A DNA stretch of 64,000 bases from Manis javanica (GCF_040802235.1 NC_133169.1:46693034-46757033), one strand, 5' to 3'; shown: positions 10,201-24,000, numbered from the stretch's first letter. Program-made: numbers and translations. The notes: a model not told the origin generated them from the letters alone.

Positions 10201-13200
10201 GGAAAGAGCCAAATCTTGTTATCTAGAAGGTCAGAGATGATTCAGAATGCAGAGTCTGATAAATAAGTTAGGGACAGACATGAAGCAAAAGAAAACTCCT
10301 GACTCAGTGAACATCATCCCCGATGACATTGAGATATTATGGTCATGATATGCAACTGAGGGTTGGTAACTGACAATAAGGGGAAACTTGTGGAATAAAA
10401 TTAAATTATTTATGTTTTACATGGATCACACAGGCAAGGAGAGGCCCCAAGTTGGCCAGGATGACTCATGCCATGCTGTGAGGAGGTCCTGCAGCCATTC
10501 TCATCTGTGTCGGCGAGTGCCACAGCCCCTCACCCAAGGACAGAAACAGCCTGGACTTCTCCAAGAAGACAACTGAATGGGATTCTCTGCTCACATCCTC
10601 GATGGAATTCTGTGGGAGGACGAATACATCCTAAACCTTGCCTCCTCTCACACACAGCACCAGAATGTGACCTGTCTGTTCTTTTAAGACAGTAACCAAA
10701 TGTATCCTTGACACACTGCTTGATGTAGTAATCAATGTCATCTCTTTTTTGCTGTATGCCCTGCTGTTAATAGCATGTAAACCCTCTGCAAACAAAGAGC
10801 TACAGAGCAGTCACTAGAAATTTATGATTTAATGCCCAGGTTATAAACATGCATTTGATCCTGAATAAATTATCTTAGTGCAATAGCCATGTTGGTTTCA
10901 GCTGACAGACAGGAACCAAGGTGGAAAATTTACAGCAAGGAAAGAGCAATTGAAGATTTGAAGGAAAAATAAAGGTGTCAGTTTGAAGGCAGCCTGAGAC
11001 TTTGGGGGAAGCAAGACCTTGGGGGGCAGGATGGGCTCCAGTCAAGAGCTGATTCTCACTCCTGGAGTCAGGATCTCCTTGTACACAGGGTTGGATTCAT
11101 GACACAGGGCTGGCACACGACATGCTGGTAAAGGCTCAGCACAGTGCCTGGCACACGGCTGCCTTTCCCAAGTTATGTGATCTGAGCTTGATGCAATGAA
11201 TCTGTCCACAGGGGGTCTCTCTGAGATTTTGAGGATAGGGGCAAAGAGGAAGGAGGATCAGCCTCTCATGGAGAAACATCAGACCACATTTGGACATTAG
11301 AATTACAGATGTCTAGAGGTTCATGGAAGCATAGAAAGTTCATAATGTTGCTTCTGTTGTTTGATTCTGAAAAGAATGATTCCCAGATTTTAATGACTAA
11401 GATTACACAGTAAGAAGCAAAAATGACACTTGAGCAGTAGTTCTGGAACTTTAAGTCAAATGTATTTTTCTATTGTAATATTCCAGCTGCTGCCACTTGG
11501 TCTACCCCAGGCTGTCCCAAACACACAGAAATAGGAAAGTGAACCAAAACTGAAAGCAGAGTTGCTGATAGAACTTGAAATACATTTAAAAAAAATCTGC
11601 GCTCATGCTAGTAAACTTAATACCATTAGAAAATCCCTATACAGTATATACACATTACGTATGAACCTAAAATGGGCTCTTAACTCTGTCATGCTGTCAT
11701 GAAGAAAGGATGTGAACTTCAGATATTTGAGGGTTAATGTATTTATTATACAGAAAAGTGCTGGAAGCCACCATCACACTGCCCAGTGGTGCAGAGTGTT
11801 CAGCCAGGGGATGGATACGGGGAGGAACATGGTGTTTTAAGTCAGTTCTGGGTCAGGTTCTGGCTCTGGTGTTTATGCTCCTCATGACACTGCCTTTCTG
11901 AAATCCAGACTTGTTTTTACAAAGAGAGAGCATTCCCAAAAAATATCAAATCGGAAAATGTTTCCAAACTGGGAAATAGAATTTTAAGCTTAAAAATGTG
12001 CAATATCCTAATGAAAAAGATGAATTTGCTCTTTGGTACCTGCAGCACTTAAGTGGCATATATATTCAATTTCCAATTGTACTGTGGGTAGAAATTATAT
12101 TAAGATATCTGCAAAAACAAATAGAAAATAAAATACAAACATGTTGGAGTCTGAGTTGGTCTTACAGGAAGGAACAGCTCCAGAGAGGAGCTCATGTCAA
12201 GTTAGGTGATATGAATGGAAGAAGGATATGGAAAATTCCTCCTGGCTTCCATTGTCATGTAAGTTTTATGCTGATTCAACACTGCAAAGGACTAAAGAGA
12301 ATGAACTATCTGAATTCCCTAATGTGAAGAAGCTGATGGTGTAACTTCCCATTTTGTCTGCTCCCTTTAAACCTGGTCGCACTGACCTTCGGATGGTCTC
12401 AGGCTTACTCTCTGGTGGAGCAAAATGTGTACACTCACATGCTGCTTTTGTCTTTTTCGCTGGCATGTGGCTTGTTTACATGTCTCTTCAGAGCTTTATA
12501 AAGGTGCAAAATAAGGAGCAAGGATGTCTGATTCATGGTGTTGTCTCTCATGGAATCCTGACTTTTGATTCTCTGAAGTCCCACATTTTTATTGCAGGTA
12601 CAGTACCTTATATTTTGCTTCACATTTCCTTGTGTCTCACTTACTATGGGATTCTTGCTCTGCATATTTCTCTAGCCTGGGGTACAACACCGGCCAGACC
12701 TCAGTCAGTTGGAGCCCCAGACCTTTCCATTGCCTAGAAGTTAACTCTCTTTCATCTCTTCTTAACTTAAATAATTTCAGGACAATTGTGTGAAGTAGGT
12801 CTCAAGCAATTCAACTAGGGAAACAAAAATTAACATATCAGGAAAAACATTTGCTGAGCAAAACTACTAATTTATTGGGAAAAATTTACTAGTTTTCTAT
12901 GAAAACTAAAATGCATCACTAAAGGGATCCTTAGCCGGATTGCGGGGCTTTAGCTTTGTGTGTGATTAACTCACTGCTCCATTCAGTTCCTTTAAATTCA
13001 TGCATTCATTGTGCATGGAATTCCTAATATTGTAGGCACTTTTTTTGGGGTAGTGGTGGTGGTGTTAATGACATATGCAAAGGAAAGTAAGTAAATTCAT
13101 ATTTCAACTAAAAGCTTGCTATTTAGTGCAATCATAGCTTTTATTTATGTTATTTCTTGCACAGTTATCTGCATGGAAGCTGATACAGTCAATGTCATAG

Positions 13201-14069
13201 ACTTTGCTCTGGGGTTATGAGGGCAACCCGCTGGCACGCCTCTCCTTCCCGTCCTTAGACCCAAGTGCCCTCGGGCTCTGTAGAACGTCTGCACCCTGAG
13301 CGCCATCCACCCGTGCAAGGTCTGCACCCTGAGGGCCCTACACCAGGTCGGCGCCCCGAGTGCCCTTCTGCTTTGCACCTGTCTCTGCCCTCACCTGCTC
13401 CCCCAGGAAGGCTGGGCTGTCCCTGATGCTCCCAATGCTGCTGCCTATGAAACTCCATTATGTAAGGACAGTTGAGCAAGTTGAACTATTTAATAAGCGA
13501 AGGGGAAGTAATAGAAATGTATGATGGTAGAAGATATTTAAGGAGATTTCAAGTTTACGCAGAACTTCAGTTATGTTAGTAACATTAGCATTATTAATCC
13601 TGACATCAGCATCGGCTCTAACTTTCATCAGTGAGCCCTGGGTGAGGTACTGGGTCCAAAAGCGGAGGGGGAGTGTTAGTGAGGAGCTTGGTGCAACGGT
13701 CATACAGTTACCACAGGCTTAATGTGCGGTTCCTCCTTTAGCTTTCTAATCATCTCATGAGTTCTTTTACATTCTCAACTTTGGGAGAAACAAGTAAGGA
13801 AGAACATAAGCACCTTGTCTATTTATATGACTCATGTGCAGTCGCCTCCCCGGGTGTGTTTCAAATTCCACGGCAGACTTGTGCCCAGCATGCAGCCTGG
13901 CCTCACTGGGATCTGAACTTTTGATTCTTCATTCATACAACCCTGTATTTGAAAAAATAACTCAAAAGGCTTTTATTGCTGTTAAAAGGTTAAGCAAATC
14001 ATGTAAATATGAATGGTTCAAAAACATCGCTGTTATTTTCTTCCTCGGGTGAGAACTGTAAGCCAGATC
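10201..14069. other. Unassigned sequence between ERV-C and first olfactory receptor
   Basis: It may include the ERV-C 3' LTR in about 10,250-10,850, but no TG...CA pair or duplicate was found to prove that. The rest is noncoding DNA without clear L1 signatures. A GC-rich patch at about 13,210-13,400 has short imperfect repeats of a ctgcaccctgag motif. There are no supported genes; short open frames here have no recognisable family features. Confidence 0.4.
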
Positions 14070-15044
14070 ATGAACCCAGGGGATCGGGCCTCTTGGAATC
14101 AAACAGCAAATGCCGATTTTGTTCTTGTGGGGCTCTTTGGTGAGACCAAGCCTGCCACCTTCCTCTACATGGTGACCTTCATCTTTTTCTTACTTGCCCT
14201 GGCTGGGAACACCCTGCTCATCGTCCTGATCCGCGTGCAGCCCCGCTTGCGCACCCCCATGGACTTCTTCATCAGCCAGCTCTCACTGATGTACCTCATG
14301 TACATCTCCATGACCGTGCCCAAGATGCTCGTGGGCCAAGTCACAGGCGACCGTGCAATTTCCGCCTCGTGCTGCGGGGTGCAGATGTTCTTCTCTCTAA
14401 ACCTGAATGGAGAGAAGTGTTTCCTTCTGGCGGCCATGGCCTCCAACCCATACACTGCCATTTGCAGACATCTCCATTACACACTGCTGATGAGCCAGAG
14501 GGTCTGTGAGTGCCTGCTGTCTGGGTGCTGGCTCCTGGGAATGTCTGATGGCTTCCTGCTTACCCCCATCATCATGAGCGTCCCCTTCAGCCAGTCCAGG
14601 AAAATTCCGAGCTTCTTCTGTGAGACTCCTGCCCTGCTGAAGCTCTCCTGTGCCGACATCTCCCTCTACAGGACATTCATGTACGTGTGCTGCGTCCTCA
14701 TGCTGCTCATCCCCATTGTGGTCATCTTGAGCTCATACGCCTCCATTCTGCGCCTTATCCACAGGATGAATTCTGCTGAGGGTCAGAGGAAGGCATTTGC
14801 CACCTGCTCCTTTCAGCTGATCTTGGGGCTGTTCTTCTTTGGCGCTGCCGTCTACACCTACATGCTTCCCACTTCCTACCACACAGCCGAGAAGGACATC
14901 ATGATACCAGCTTTCTACACCATCATCACCCCCGTGCTGAACCCCCTTATTTACAACTTCCGCAATAAAGACTTCACAGGGGCACTGAGAAGCACGATGC
15001 AATTGGGGCTGAGCCCGAGAAAAGCTGGAAATGGGAGAGCCTGA
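14070..15044 (+). CDS. Olfactory receptor, OR2T-like; open frame but DRY motif lost (possible pseudogene)
   Basis: This is a 324-residue single-exon reading frame, the usual length for an olfactory receptor, a seven-helix odorant-sensing G-protein-coupled receptor of olfactory neuron membranes. I chose the ATG at 14,070 because it gives the normal short extracellular N-terminus with an N-glycosylation sequon (N10); the frame is open upstream to 14,013. Seen: GN in TM1 (residues 46-47), PKML near 84-87, LSCADISLYR in the second extracellular loop area, [16 protein letters not shown] at the TM6 start and NPLIYNFRNK at residues 291-300. The OR2T assignment rests on resemblance of the TM5-TM7 region to that subfamily and to the neighbour at 24,833. 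Odd: the family's MAYDRYVAIC is MASNPYTAIC (residues 123-132), so the G-protein-coupling Arg is gone, and PMYF is PMDF. It is either a recently relaxed pseudogene or a non-signalling receptor. Confidence 0.8.
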   Translation: MNPGDRASWNQTANADFVLVGLFGETKPATFLYMVTFIFFLLALAGNTLLIVLIRVQPRLRTPMDFFISQLSLMYLMYISMTVPKMLVGQVTGDRAISASCCGVQMFFSLNLNGEKCFLLAAMASNPYTAICRHLHYTLLMSQRVCECLLSGCWLLGMSDGFLLTPIIMSVPFSQSRKIPSFFCETPALLKLSCADISLYRTFMYVCCVLMLLIPIVVILSSYASILRLIHRMNSAEGQRKAFATCSFQLILGLFFFGAAVYTYMLPTSYHTAEKDIMIPAFYTIITPVLNPLIYNFRNKDFTGALRSTMQLGLSPRKAGNGRA

Positions 15045-17925
15045 GAATGACGTCACTCTCCCCCTTTCTATTTTCCCTCCCCCCATTTTCTCCTCTCTTG
15101 TTGCTGCTGGTTCCAGGCCCTCCAACACCAAGCCCATCCATATCTTTTTCCTTTCTCACCCACATGGCATTTATCCACACTGCTTTCTCTTCCTAATTTA
15201 TCTTATTATATGTAATGCACTTGCATAATACTTTTATCTGTGAGGCAATGGCTGCTATAGAGTAAGCCACACAGAGTGTCTTTCATCTTATCACCCATCC
15301 CAAGTTCAGTGCTCATTTTAGTGTGAGGTTTGGGTGTGAAAGCCCCAACCTTAAAAGTGGCTCATTGGGAATCCTGGAGGGACACTGGTAGGTCCCCTGC
15401 TTTACAACACCCCTGAAGTCATAGTTCACATGTGGGACCTCTAAGCTGTGGCTTCTAATGTGTGCAATCACATCTCACTCACAACAAATAAACACATTTT
15501 CCCCAAATGTTAAAAGTGAGATTCATAGTATAAATACCAATGCTTTCCATATTATTTGGCTATTGAAACTACTTGTACCAAATCCCTGTCCACATCAATG
15601 TTCCAAAGAGATCAGGTTCCTCTGACATCACAGGTCATAAGGGCACAAGCAAAACTGATTCCACACTTAGCTTCTTTCTGCTGCCTACGACAGGGTGTGA
15701 TCTACCATAACTCAGACTAAATAGAGCAGTCTTGGGGGAGGATAGAAGTTTAGGGAATCATAATCTCTTTAGCTTTTTCCTTCTGAAAGTAGAAAAGCAA
15801 GTAAAATATTTTGGATTTGTGACAAGCCTTTACTTCCCCTGTTGTATATCACACTGCAAAAAGAATGTCTGTAAATGTATAAGCATCAAGACACTATTGT
15901 TTTCATGAACAAAATAATTCATGTGTTTAATGTTTCTGGAACGTGAGAAAGTAGAAAAAATACATTTTCTCTTATTAATATGCAAGGATACTTGGGTCCC
16001 AAATTGTTAAGTTACTACCACTTGGCACAGAACCCTGAACTTACCTTATTTATCATCAAGGGTCAGGTACTAGGTGTTCTCAGGCCTGCAGCATTTCCAT
16101 AGACTTATAAGATCTTTTTTACATGGCAAGTCAACTGAATAATTTTGCTTCCCATGGGTGATTGTTATTGCACTGCATGAATCTGTCTGCATTTGGAAAT
16201 GATGCCATGAAACCAGGAAAAAAAGTGACATCTAAAAAATAAGCTTTCTAGAGGTAAATAAAATTTTAGTTAAGATATTGATGTGATTAAAGTAGAGAAA
16301 TAAAAGAAGCCAAAGAGTCCAAACGGATGCTATACAAGAAAAGCTAGTTAAACAATGTTGTCCTTATTATTACATTGTTGATATTATTAGGTAAGTCTTA
16401 TGTGTTGCCTTTCCATAGGTTTTATTTGTTTTTAACGAGTGTTTGGTTTATCTATCTGTCATTCTGGAGCACAAAGTGCAAAGAAAAACTAAAATCTTGA
16501 GGTTGAATTTACCAGGAGATTTGGGAAGGGAAATAGGGTTTAGTTGTGGACCCGCTGCTTCATTTGCAAAGAGTCGTGCAATATTTGTGAGCTTGCCCAC
16601 TTTTGAGATGGGAAAGGTGGAAAGTCCTAATCAAGTTCCTTGAGGAGTGAGTGGGGGTGATATGCATAGAGAGCCCATTACACCTATATCAAACTGGGAG
16701 TTCTTCCACTTTTGTACCTTTTCCACTTTTGTACATTTTCCACTCCTCGTTTGCCTTCAAGTCATGGAGGTATGAGAGCTGTGGAGTCAGAGAGGCTGCA
16801 GCTAAATCTGAGCTTTGCTGTTCAGCAGCTCTATGAGCAAATTGCCCCACCACTGCTCTCATTTTCTATAACTAAAATAGAACTAGAAACAGAAGTATTA
16901 TTGAAGGGATTTGAATGTGGAGTTTAATATTCACACTTCCCAGTCCAGGGCCTGGCCCCTCAAAAGGTGTAGATAGCTGTTCCCCTTTTCAAGGGCAGCT
17001 GGATAAAGGTGACTTTGCCCATGACTCTGTGTCTGCTCTGGTCCCTCATGGGCGCTAGGGGAGACAGTGTAGATGCTCTCATACAGGAGGAGCTCATCAG
17101 CTGTCTGCTGAATTAAAGAACAGCATTTCTGACCATTGTAATCTTCCAATAATATAGCTCCACATTAGTATTTGATCAACCTGTAAAACTATTTTGTATT
17201 ATATTTGCTTCATCATTTTCTCACAAATCTATTGTTTATCCAACATCCTTTGATTTGCAAACTCTTTGGAAATGCAAACCTTCCTAGACTCCAGCATCAC
17301 TCCACCCGTTACTCAACCCAGTGGATTGTTTTCTGTGCTGCAGATGCTCAGCACTTCATCAGGGGCACAGAGTGGACAGCACACGTACCCTTATCTCAAG
17401 GGGTTTCTTTGCTGCTGGAGGGAAGCGCTGAGCAGACATGAGATCCTAGGCATAAGCACGATGAGAAGACTCCACCCAGAGGGGCTGCAGCATCTAGGAG
17501 GGAGTCTTAGCTTCGAGCACTGATCCTGAAGGAGATTATATACATAGAAAGAAACAATAGAAAATTCCAAAAAGAGGACCAGCACATGAACACACATGAG
17601 TATAAAACAGGCAATGGTAATGCAGGAAGATACAAATAGCAAATTGACTGTGACTATAGCTTAGAATGAAAAGGGAAGCTCTTAGCATTTATATTTATAT
17701 GTTTTAATTACAATTTTAATAAAATTATTAATTTTATATATAATGCTTCTTGTCCTCTTCCAATTTCCAATACTCTGAAACTACAGTGAATAGTATACAT
17801 TAAATTTTTAAATATATGATTCATTTATATATAGTTAAATTTATATTAAGCATATTAATAAATTAATATTGATCTTATGACATTTACTCTTGAATCAGAG
17901 TAACTGAAGATTGGAGGAGGGCAAG
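15045..17925. other. Unassigned intergenic DNA
   Basis: No gene or clear mobile element was recognised. A short direct repeat of tttccacttttgtac occurs near 16,705-16,745, and 17,690-17,880 is very AT-rich. Confidence 0.45.
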
Positions 17926-17929
17926 ACAG

Positions 17930-18925
17930 AGGCTAACCCACCTATAGAAAGTGGAACTCATATGACTCAACACAATAGCCCAATTACAAAATGGGTGGAG
18001 GACATGAATAGATATTTTCTCAAAGAAGAAACACAGATGGCCAACAAGCACATGAAAGATACTCCACATCACTAATTGTCAGGAAAATGCAAATCAAAAC
18101 CACAATGAGATAATCACCTCACACCAGTCAGAATGGCCACCATCCAAAAGACAAGATATAAAGAGTGCTGGTGAGGATCTGGAGAAAATGGAATCCTCCC
18201 ACACTGTTGGTATAAATTGGTACAGGCACTGTGGAAGGCAATATGGAGGTTCCTCAGAAAACAAAAAATAGAAATACTCTATGTCTGCGTAACTCCACTT
18301 CTAGGAATTTACCCAAAGAAAACAAAATCTCTGATTGGAAAAGATATATGTGCCTTTATGTTATTGTCACATTATTTATAATAGCCAAGATATGGAAGCC
18401 ACAAAATTATCCATCAATGATGAACAGATAAAGAAGATGTAGTACATATTCAAAATGGGGTATTATTCAGCTGTAAAAACAAAAGCAATCCTTCCATTTG
18501 CAACAACATGGATGGACATAGAGGGTTTTATGCTAAATGAAATAAGCCAGTCAGAAAAGATAAATACTGTATGATTTGATTTTAATGTGGAATCTAAAAA
18601 CAAAATGAACAAAAGAGAAGAAATGGACCCATAGATACTGGGAAGTGACTGGTCGTTACCATGAGGGAGGTATTGAGGTGAGTGGGTGGAATAGGTGAAG
18701 GGGATAAAGTGGCATAAAAATCTCAAACATAGTTTAAATTATTTAAGGGGATGAAAGTACAGCACAGAGAATACAGTCAATAGTTCTGTGACGTCATTCT
18801 GTATTGACAGATGCTAACTACTCCAGTTGGGTGACTTTAATAATGTACACAACTGTTGAATCACTATGTTGTATACTTGAATAATATATTGTGTATCAAC
18901 TATACTTCAACAAACTATTGATAAA
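17930..18925 (+). mobile_element. L1 3' end, plus strand
   Basis: It follows the C-terminal end of L1 ORF2 (a degenerate 'aaatgggtggaggacatgaa' stretch, then 'gccaacaagcacatgaaaga' and a 'ggagaaaatggaa' region) and the 3' UTR, ending at 'actatacttcaacaaactat' near 18,925. It is 5'-truncated and has many stops. About 1 kb is retained. Confidence 0.85.
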
Positions 18926-19439
18926 TTATTTTACTTTGCTGTATAGGATTTTGTTTCAAGACTATTCTATAATTTATGCATTCTTTTGTTGATAAATACA
19001 TATGTGTTTGTCTTCATGAGCAGTTACAGATAATATTTATATGCATTTTTTGTACATGTGTCCTGCTGGTAGGAATTTTTGTATCTCATGATAAATTGAC
19101 ATACCACAGAATCAATAAGTATCCCGTTATTATCTATGTAATTTCCTGGCATGTCTGATGATTACTTTGTTTTTGTTTTTGAGAATGGTTACTTTTTGCC
19201 TTCACTTTTATTTCTTGGTCATTTTCAGCAGAAGTTTATAAATATTTTAAAAGAACTACATCTAGACTTGTTGATTTTCCATACTTTATATTTTGCTTCT
19301 CCTTCTTTGGTTTTCATTAGCTATTCTTTCATATTTTTAAAAAAGATTTTTAACTCACCAATTTTGAATTTTAAAAGGTATTTTAATATACATATCTAAG
19401 CCTCTAAACTTTCTCTTAAGTCATTTCTTTGAAGTATTC

Positions 19440-20450
19440 TACAAGTTAGCTATGTGAACTTCTTTATTTTGACCCAAATGTTATTAGTCCACCTATAACC
19501 ACCTGAGACATTCTTATTCATTTTAAAAATTCAATTACGAATCCAAACATATGGTCAGAGACTTCAATCCTCTGAAGTGTGCTGTCCCTAATTTTATGGC
19601 CCCTGGGAGAGTGGTTTTTGTAAATATCCCATATGTTCCACTGTTGTCGAGTGGGGTATTTTTCATCTGTCCATTAGGAATGGTGGTGTATAAGATTTTT
19701 TAATTTTCACCTATTTCTTCTGTCAGTTATAGGGAGGGGAATGTGTTATGATCTCCCTCTACTTTTATCCTCTTTAGTGCTTTTCATTTTGTTGATATGC
19801 TTTGGGACATTGCATTAAGTAAATAAAAAATTTAAATCTAATAGTATATTTTACTTTTAAGTGACTTTCTTTGTTCTTATTAATTTCTTCGTTCCCCTAT
19901 TTTTTTCTGGTTAACCAACTTTCTTTAGGTTAGACTTGTAAGGAATATATTTTCTCCATTTTCCTTAACTTCAAACTTTCTCTTACCTTATGTAAAGTGT
20001 AGGAAGGATGTAAAATATCTAAACTCATATAGCTCCCTTCCAGCTTATGTGTTATTTATGTCAGCTATTTTCATCTCTCTTTTTTCATAAACACTTTCTA
20101 GAAATAACCCTAATTATAAATAAGCCCTAATTACAAAGACTGCTGTCTTTGTAATAAATGTTGTTTTTACCTCCTCCTATGTGTTGTTTTCTTTGTTCTT
20201 CATTTTTTATTGCATATGGGGGTCAACTGGTGTAAAATTCTTAGTTTTGGTTTGTCTGAATATGCCCTTTATTACTGAGATATACTTTTACTGACAAAGA
20301 ATATATAGCAAAATCTTTATAATTACTTAATTTTGATTCAAATTCAACTGAGAATAACACATTATACTTATTTGTGCTACTTAGGTCTCCTTTCATATGG
20401 ACCACTTCTCCAGATTTTTATTTCACTTGTTTAATCTTAATATATTTATC
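19440..20450 (-). mobile_element. Probable very old L1 ORF2 fragment, minus strand
   Basis: Text such as 'atggtcagagacttcaatcc' and 'tgttatgatctccctctact' resembles reversed ORF2 endonuclease-region sequence of ancient L1M families. No open frame survives. The boundaries and the identity are uncertain. Confidence 0.4.
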
Positions 20451-20454
20451 TATT

Positions 20455-20890
20455 TATTTGTGATGAATTTTTATATTTTTATTGAAGCAGAGTTGATATA
20501 CAATATTCTATTAGTTTAAGGAGAACAGCGTAGTGGTTTGACAATGATATGTATTATGCAATGCTCACCACACTAAGTGTAGTTACCATCTGTCACCATA
20601 CAAAGTTACTACCATATTATCGACTATATTCCCTATGCTGTGCTTTTTATCCCCTTCAGGATGAGGGGTTTGTACCGCTTGATACCCTTCACTTATTTTG
20701 CTCATCCACCCTTCCTCTCTCCTCTATGGCAACTACCAGTTTATTCTCTGGATTTATGTCATTTCTCTTTCATTTGTTCTATTTTTATTTTTGGATTCTA
20801 TATATAAGTGAAATCATACAATATTTATTTTCCTCTGCCTGACTTATTTCACTTAGCATAATAACTTCTAGTTCCCACCCCTCCCACCCC
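20455..20890 (-). mobile_element. L1 3' end, minus strand
   Basis: It starts 'tttttatattttattgaagc'-like and contains 'gttgatatacaatattctat', the reversed L1 3' terminus, and continues with reversed 3' UTR and ORF2 end ('tgacttatttcacttagcat'). It is 5'-truncated at about 20,880 and lies tail-to-tail with a plus-strand L1 scrap. Confidence 0.8.
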
Positions 20891-20904
20891 AAACCCTCCC
20901 TCAT

Positions 20905-21008
20905 GGTAATTCAGCCATAAAAAACAAATCCTGCCATTTGCAACAACAAGGGCAGATCTAGAAGGCATTATGCTCAGTGAAATAAGCCAGGTGGAGAAAG
21001 ACAAATGC
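20905..21008 (+). mobile_element. Short L1 fragment, plus strand
   Basis: About 100 bp matching the end of L1 ORF2 in plus orientation ('attcagccataaaa' to 'gtggagaaagacaaatgcc'). It represents the same L1 stretch as the reversed 20,830-20,880 segment next to it but differs in sequence, so it is either a separate insertion or the inverted 5' part of a twin-primed insertion. Confidence 0.65.
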
Positions 21009-24000
21009 CTTTTAACTTTTAAAGTATGATTGTGTCTGGGAGACTACATTATGGTTTATTTCAAAATTTACTTCGTAGTACATTGTGTTTTTATATTTTT
21101 CTATAATTAGCATGTCAAAATTTAAGCTAAAGACAAATACCCTACAGTGTAATGTGACAGTAAAGCAACACAGATTGAAACTGAAAATGATAGAATAAGC
21201 CTGCAATCTGGAACTTGGTGAGGCATGATCCAGATGACAGCATACAGGAGAACACCTCAGGTTTTGTTACAACCACCACGATGAGTGGTACTGTTTTTGA
21301 CATCAATCAGACTGAGTTCCAGAGTCTGTATGTGTGAAAAATAAGAATATCAATACCTCAGAAAATATTCCTGAAGACTAAATAAGGATATGTACATGCA
21401 CTTATAAGAAAAATATTTTGTAATGTGTAAAAGACTAAGGCCATATGTAAGTTAATATCTATATCATAGATAAGATTTTATTGATTTGAGGTTATTTTTA
21501 ATTTGGTTAAGATTTCTTACATAATAGAAAAAAGGAAACTTTAAAAAAGAAATGAGTAGAAAACCAGAAAAGTGCAACAGAGGTATCTATTACCTATTTT
21601 TTAGCCCTCTTAATTGCATTCTTCTTCCAACTCCCAGAGGGGATTTATTAACAGAACACCTTCAGCTACTTCCCTAATGAGCACAGTAAAACCAGTTAAA
21701 ACCAGGATGAGGTGACCCTCCTGTCTGTCTTTATATAGGTAACCATGGCCGTGCTCCACTAGCCCCTTTGGGTGAGGTTTGTGGTGTCTGATGTAGACCT
21801 TTTGATCAGACAGCAAGACAGAGCCGCAGGAGCAGAAGGGTAATCACTGTTTTTGACTTGTTCTACTTCTGACACATTCTATTAATTTTCTATTACGTTT
21901 CCTCCATTTTCCCCTATCAACTACTTTTATGGAGAAATGCAAATACGCTTATTTTCTTCTTGACTGTTTTACTTATTGCAACATATTATGATATGGGTTT
22001 TTATTTCCATTTTTCTATGGACAAAAGAATATACATTCTTTCTATATTAATAAATGATGAATTTTTTTCTTGATACTGGTATTTTACAGAAGAAAAAGGA
22101 CTCATTTTTCTTTCAGTGGGGATTATTTCTGAAAGAATACTGAAACAAATGTGTCAGTCATACTCTTGTTTCCAACGTGAAAGTGACAGGGGCTGGCCTG
22201 CGCCCAAGCTGCGGACTGTGCAGGGAGGGCCGTGTCCGGGGGACGGTGATGTAAGGTGGCTTCATACATTCTGGGTCTCAGCGCTCAAGCTGAGGCCCAG
22301 ATCCTCCCTCAGGTGAATTGTGATGCTTGGCAGATTCCCTGGGAACCTCAATTATTTATCTGTGAAAGGATAAAATAAAATGAGCGAGTACCTCATAGGT
22401 TCTTGGGGAAGATAAAATATGCTAAAGTAAAAGAATGGCTCCTGGGATGCTACCAGCTTCAAGGAAAATGTGATATTCTACCACCACCTATTAATTCTCC
22501 AAGTTAAGTATATACTGTTCAGTTTCCATTAACTTCAGGCAGCTGGGTGGAGAAAAGTAAGAGTGGAAAGGGAGACCAGTCACCTTACGTGGTGCAGACA
22601 GCATTCCTCTGTGTCTCTGGGGTCCCAGGCGTGCTGTTCGGTGTTGCTTGGTCACCATGATTCCCATTTACCCAAATGCCTTAGAGACTTTCACAGTGCC
22701 TCCCCCAGCACCCCCTGCTCTCCCTCCATTCACATGGCAAACATTTCTGAGGTCTTCACATGAGGTGGTCACTGCACCAGTCCTTGCTTCACCTTGACCC
22801 CAAATACAGACTTGGTCAGCAGGTGTGCTTCACGTTTATTGGACTGTTTTTATATTTGCACAGAGTGCAACATTCACCTGCTAGTGAGGGTGAAATTTGG
22901 CATAAGGTTATACTTTATTTTCATTCAGTGTTTCCCAGATTTTTTGGATATTTATATTAAGACATAACATATATTTTCAGTCTTCCTGCTTCATCAGGAC
23001 TCCAGAAGTTAGGGCTGTTATTAAGCTGAATATTATAATTATTAGTCTTTGGAATATTACAAAAGTATAAAATGTATTTGAAACATACAATTTTTTTCTG
23101 AAATACTCCTGCATCATAACCAATTCTAAACTCTTTCTAGAGAGAGGAAACAGTATTTCCTTCTTGTTGGTAAGGCCTTTTAAAATTCAACACTGAATAT
23201 GACAGAAATTTTAAGACTTTCAATGATTTAATTTCCATAAGAGAAATATAGAAGAAGCCATTTCTAAAGGCTTCAAAAGACACCTTCAGTAAGACCAGTT
23301 GTGTTTTGCTTCTCTTGTTCTTTTTTATTTATTTTGTAGGTGTTTAAAAATTCTACTTTAAATCACATTTATGTAATATTTCTCCCCAAATCAACCCCCT
23401 GTGTAAGGAGGTTACATCTCCTTAAGTATAACCAAATTTAATTTTTTAAAATTTGCCTTCAGCTTCTCACACAGGTGCAGGCTGCAAGCACCGAGGCAGA
23501 GGAAGGAGCAGCGAACTGAAGGCAGGGACATCGGTGCTCAGGTTTCCTCTCCGCATCTCAGTTTCTGTAAAAAAATTGCCATAGACAAAAGCAGAATATG
23601 TTTGTGGAAACAAGTAAAGCTTTGTCTTGTAAATGACAATGACCTTCTAAATGCTAGTTCTTCTCTCTGAGATTTAGAACAAATGGTAGGAGGTTTCAGG
23701 GGATGAAGCTGAAGAAGCATGTGCTAGACAGACAGAACCAAGATGGGATTCTCCGTAAAGCTCTGCTTATAGGTTACAATAAGAAACATATTTACATACA
23801 GACACACAGGTTTATATAGAGCTTGCATTACTTATATAAAGTTTGTAATTTTATATATGTATGTATGTATACATGAAACTATTGTATGGTACTATAGAAA
23901 TGATCAATTCTCACAAATAATGCTATAGATATTAACCCTTTAATAATATGTATGTTTATTCATCTGTACCTGATAATAACCCAAGGACTTCCATTATTTC

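Noticed and set aside
10250-10850. Possible ERV-C 3' LTR
   Set aside because: No TG...CA pair, polypurine tract or duplicate LTR could be identified; left as unassigned sequence.
12354-12737. A 127-residue plus-strand open frame
   Set aside because: No recognisable domain, no upstream signals, and composition typical of chance open frames in noncoding DNA.
14733-15137. A 134-residue minus-strand open frame
   Set aside because: Antisense of the olfactory receptor; the sense frame carries the family motifs.
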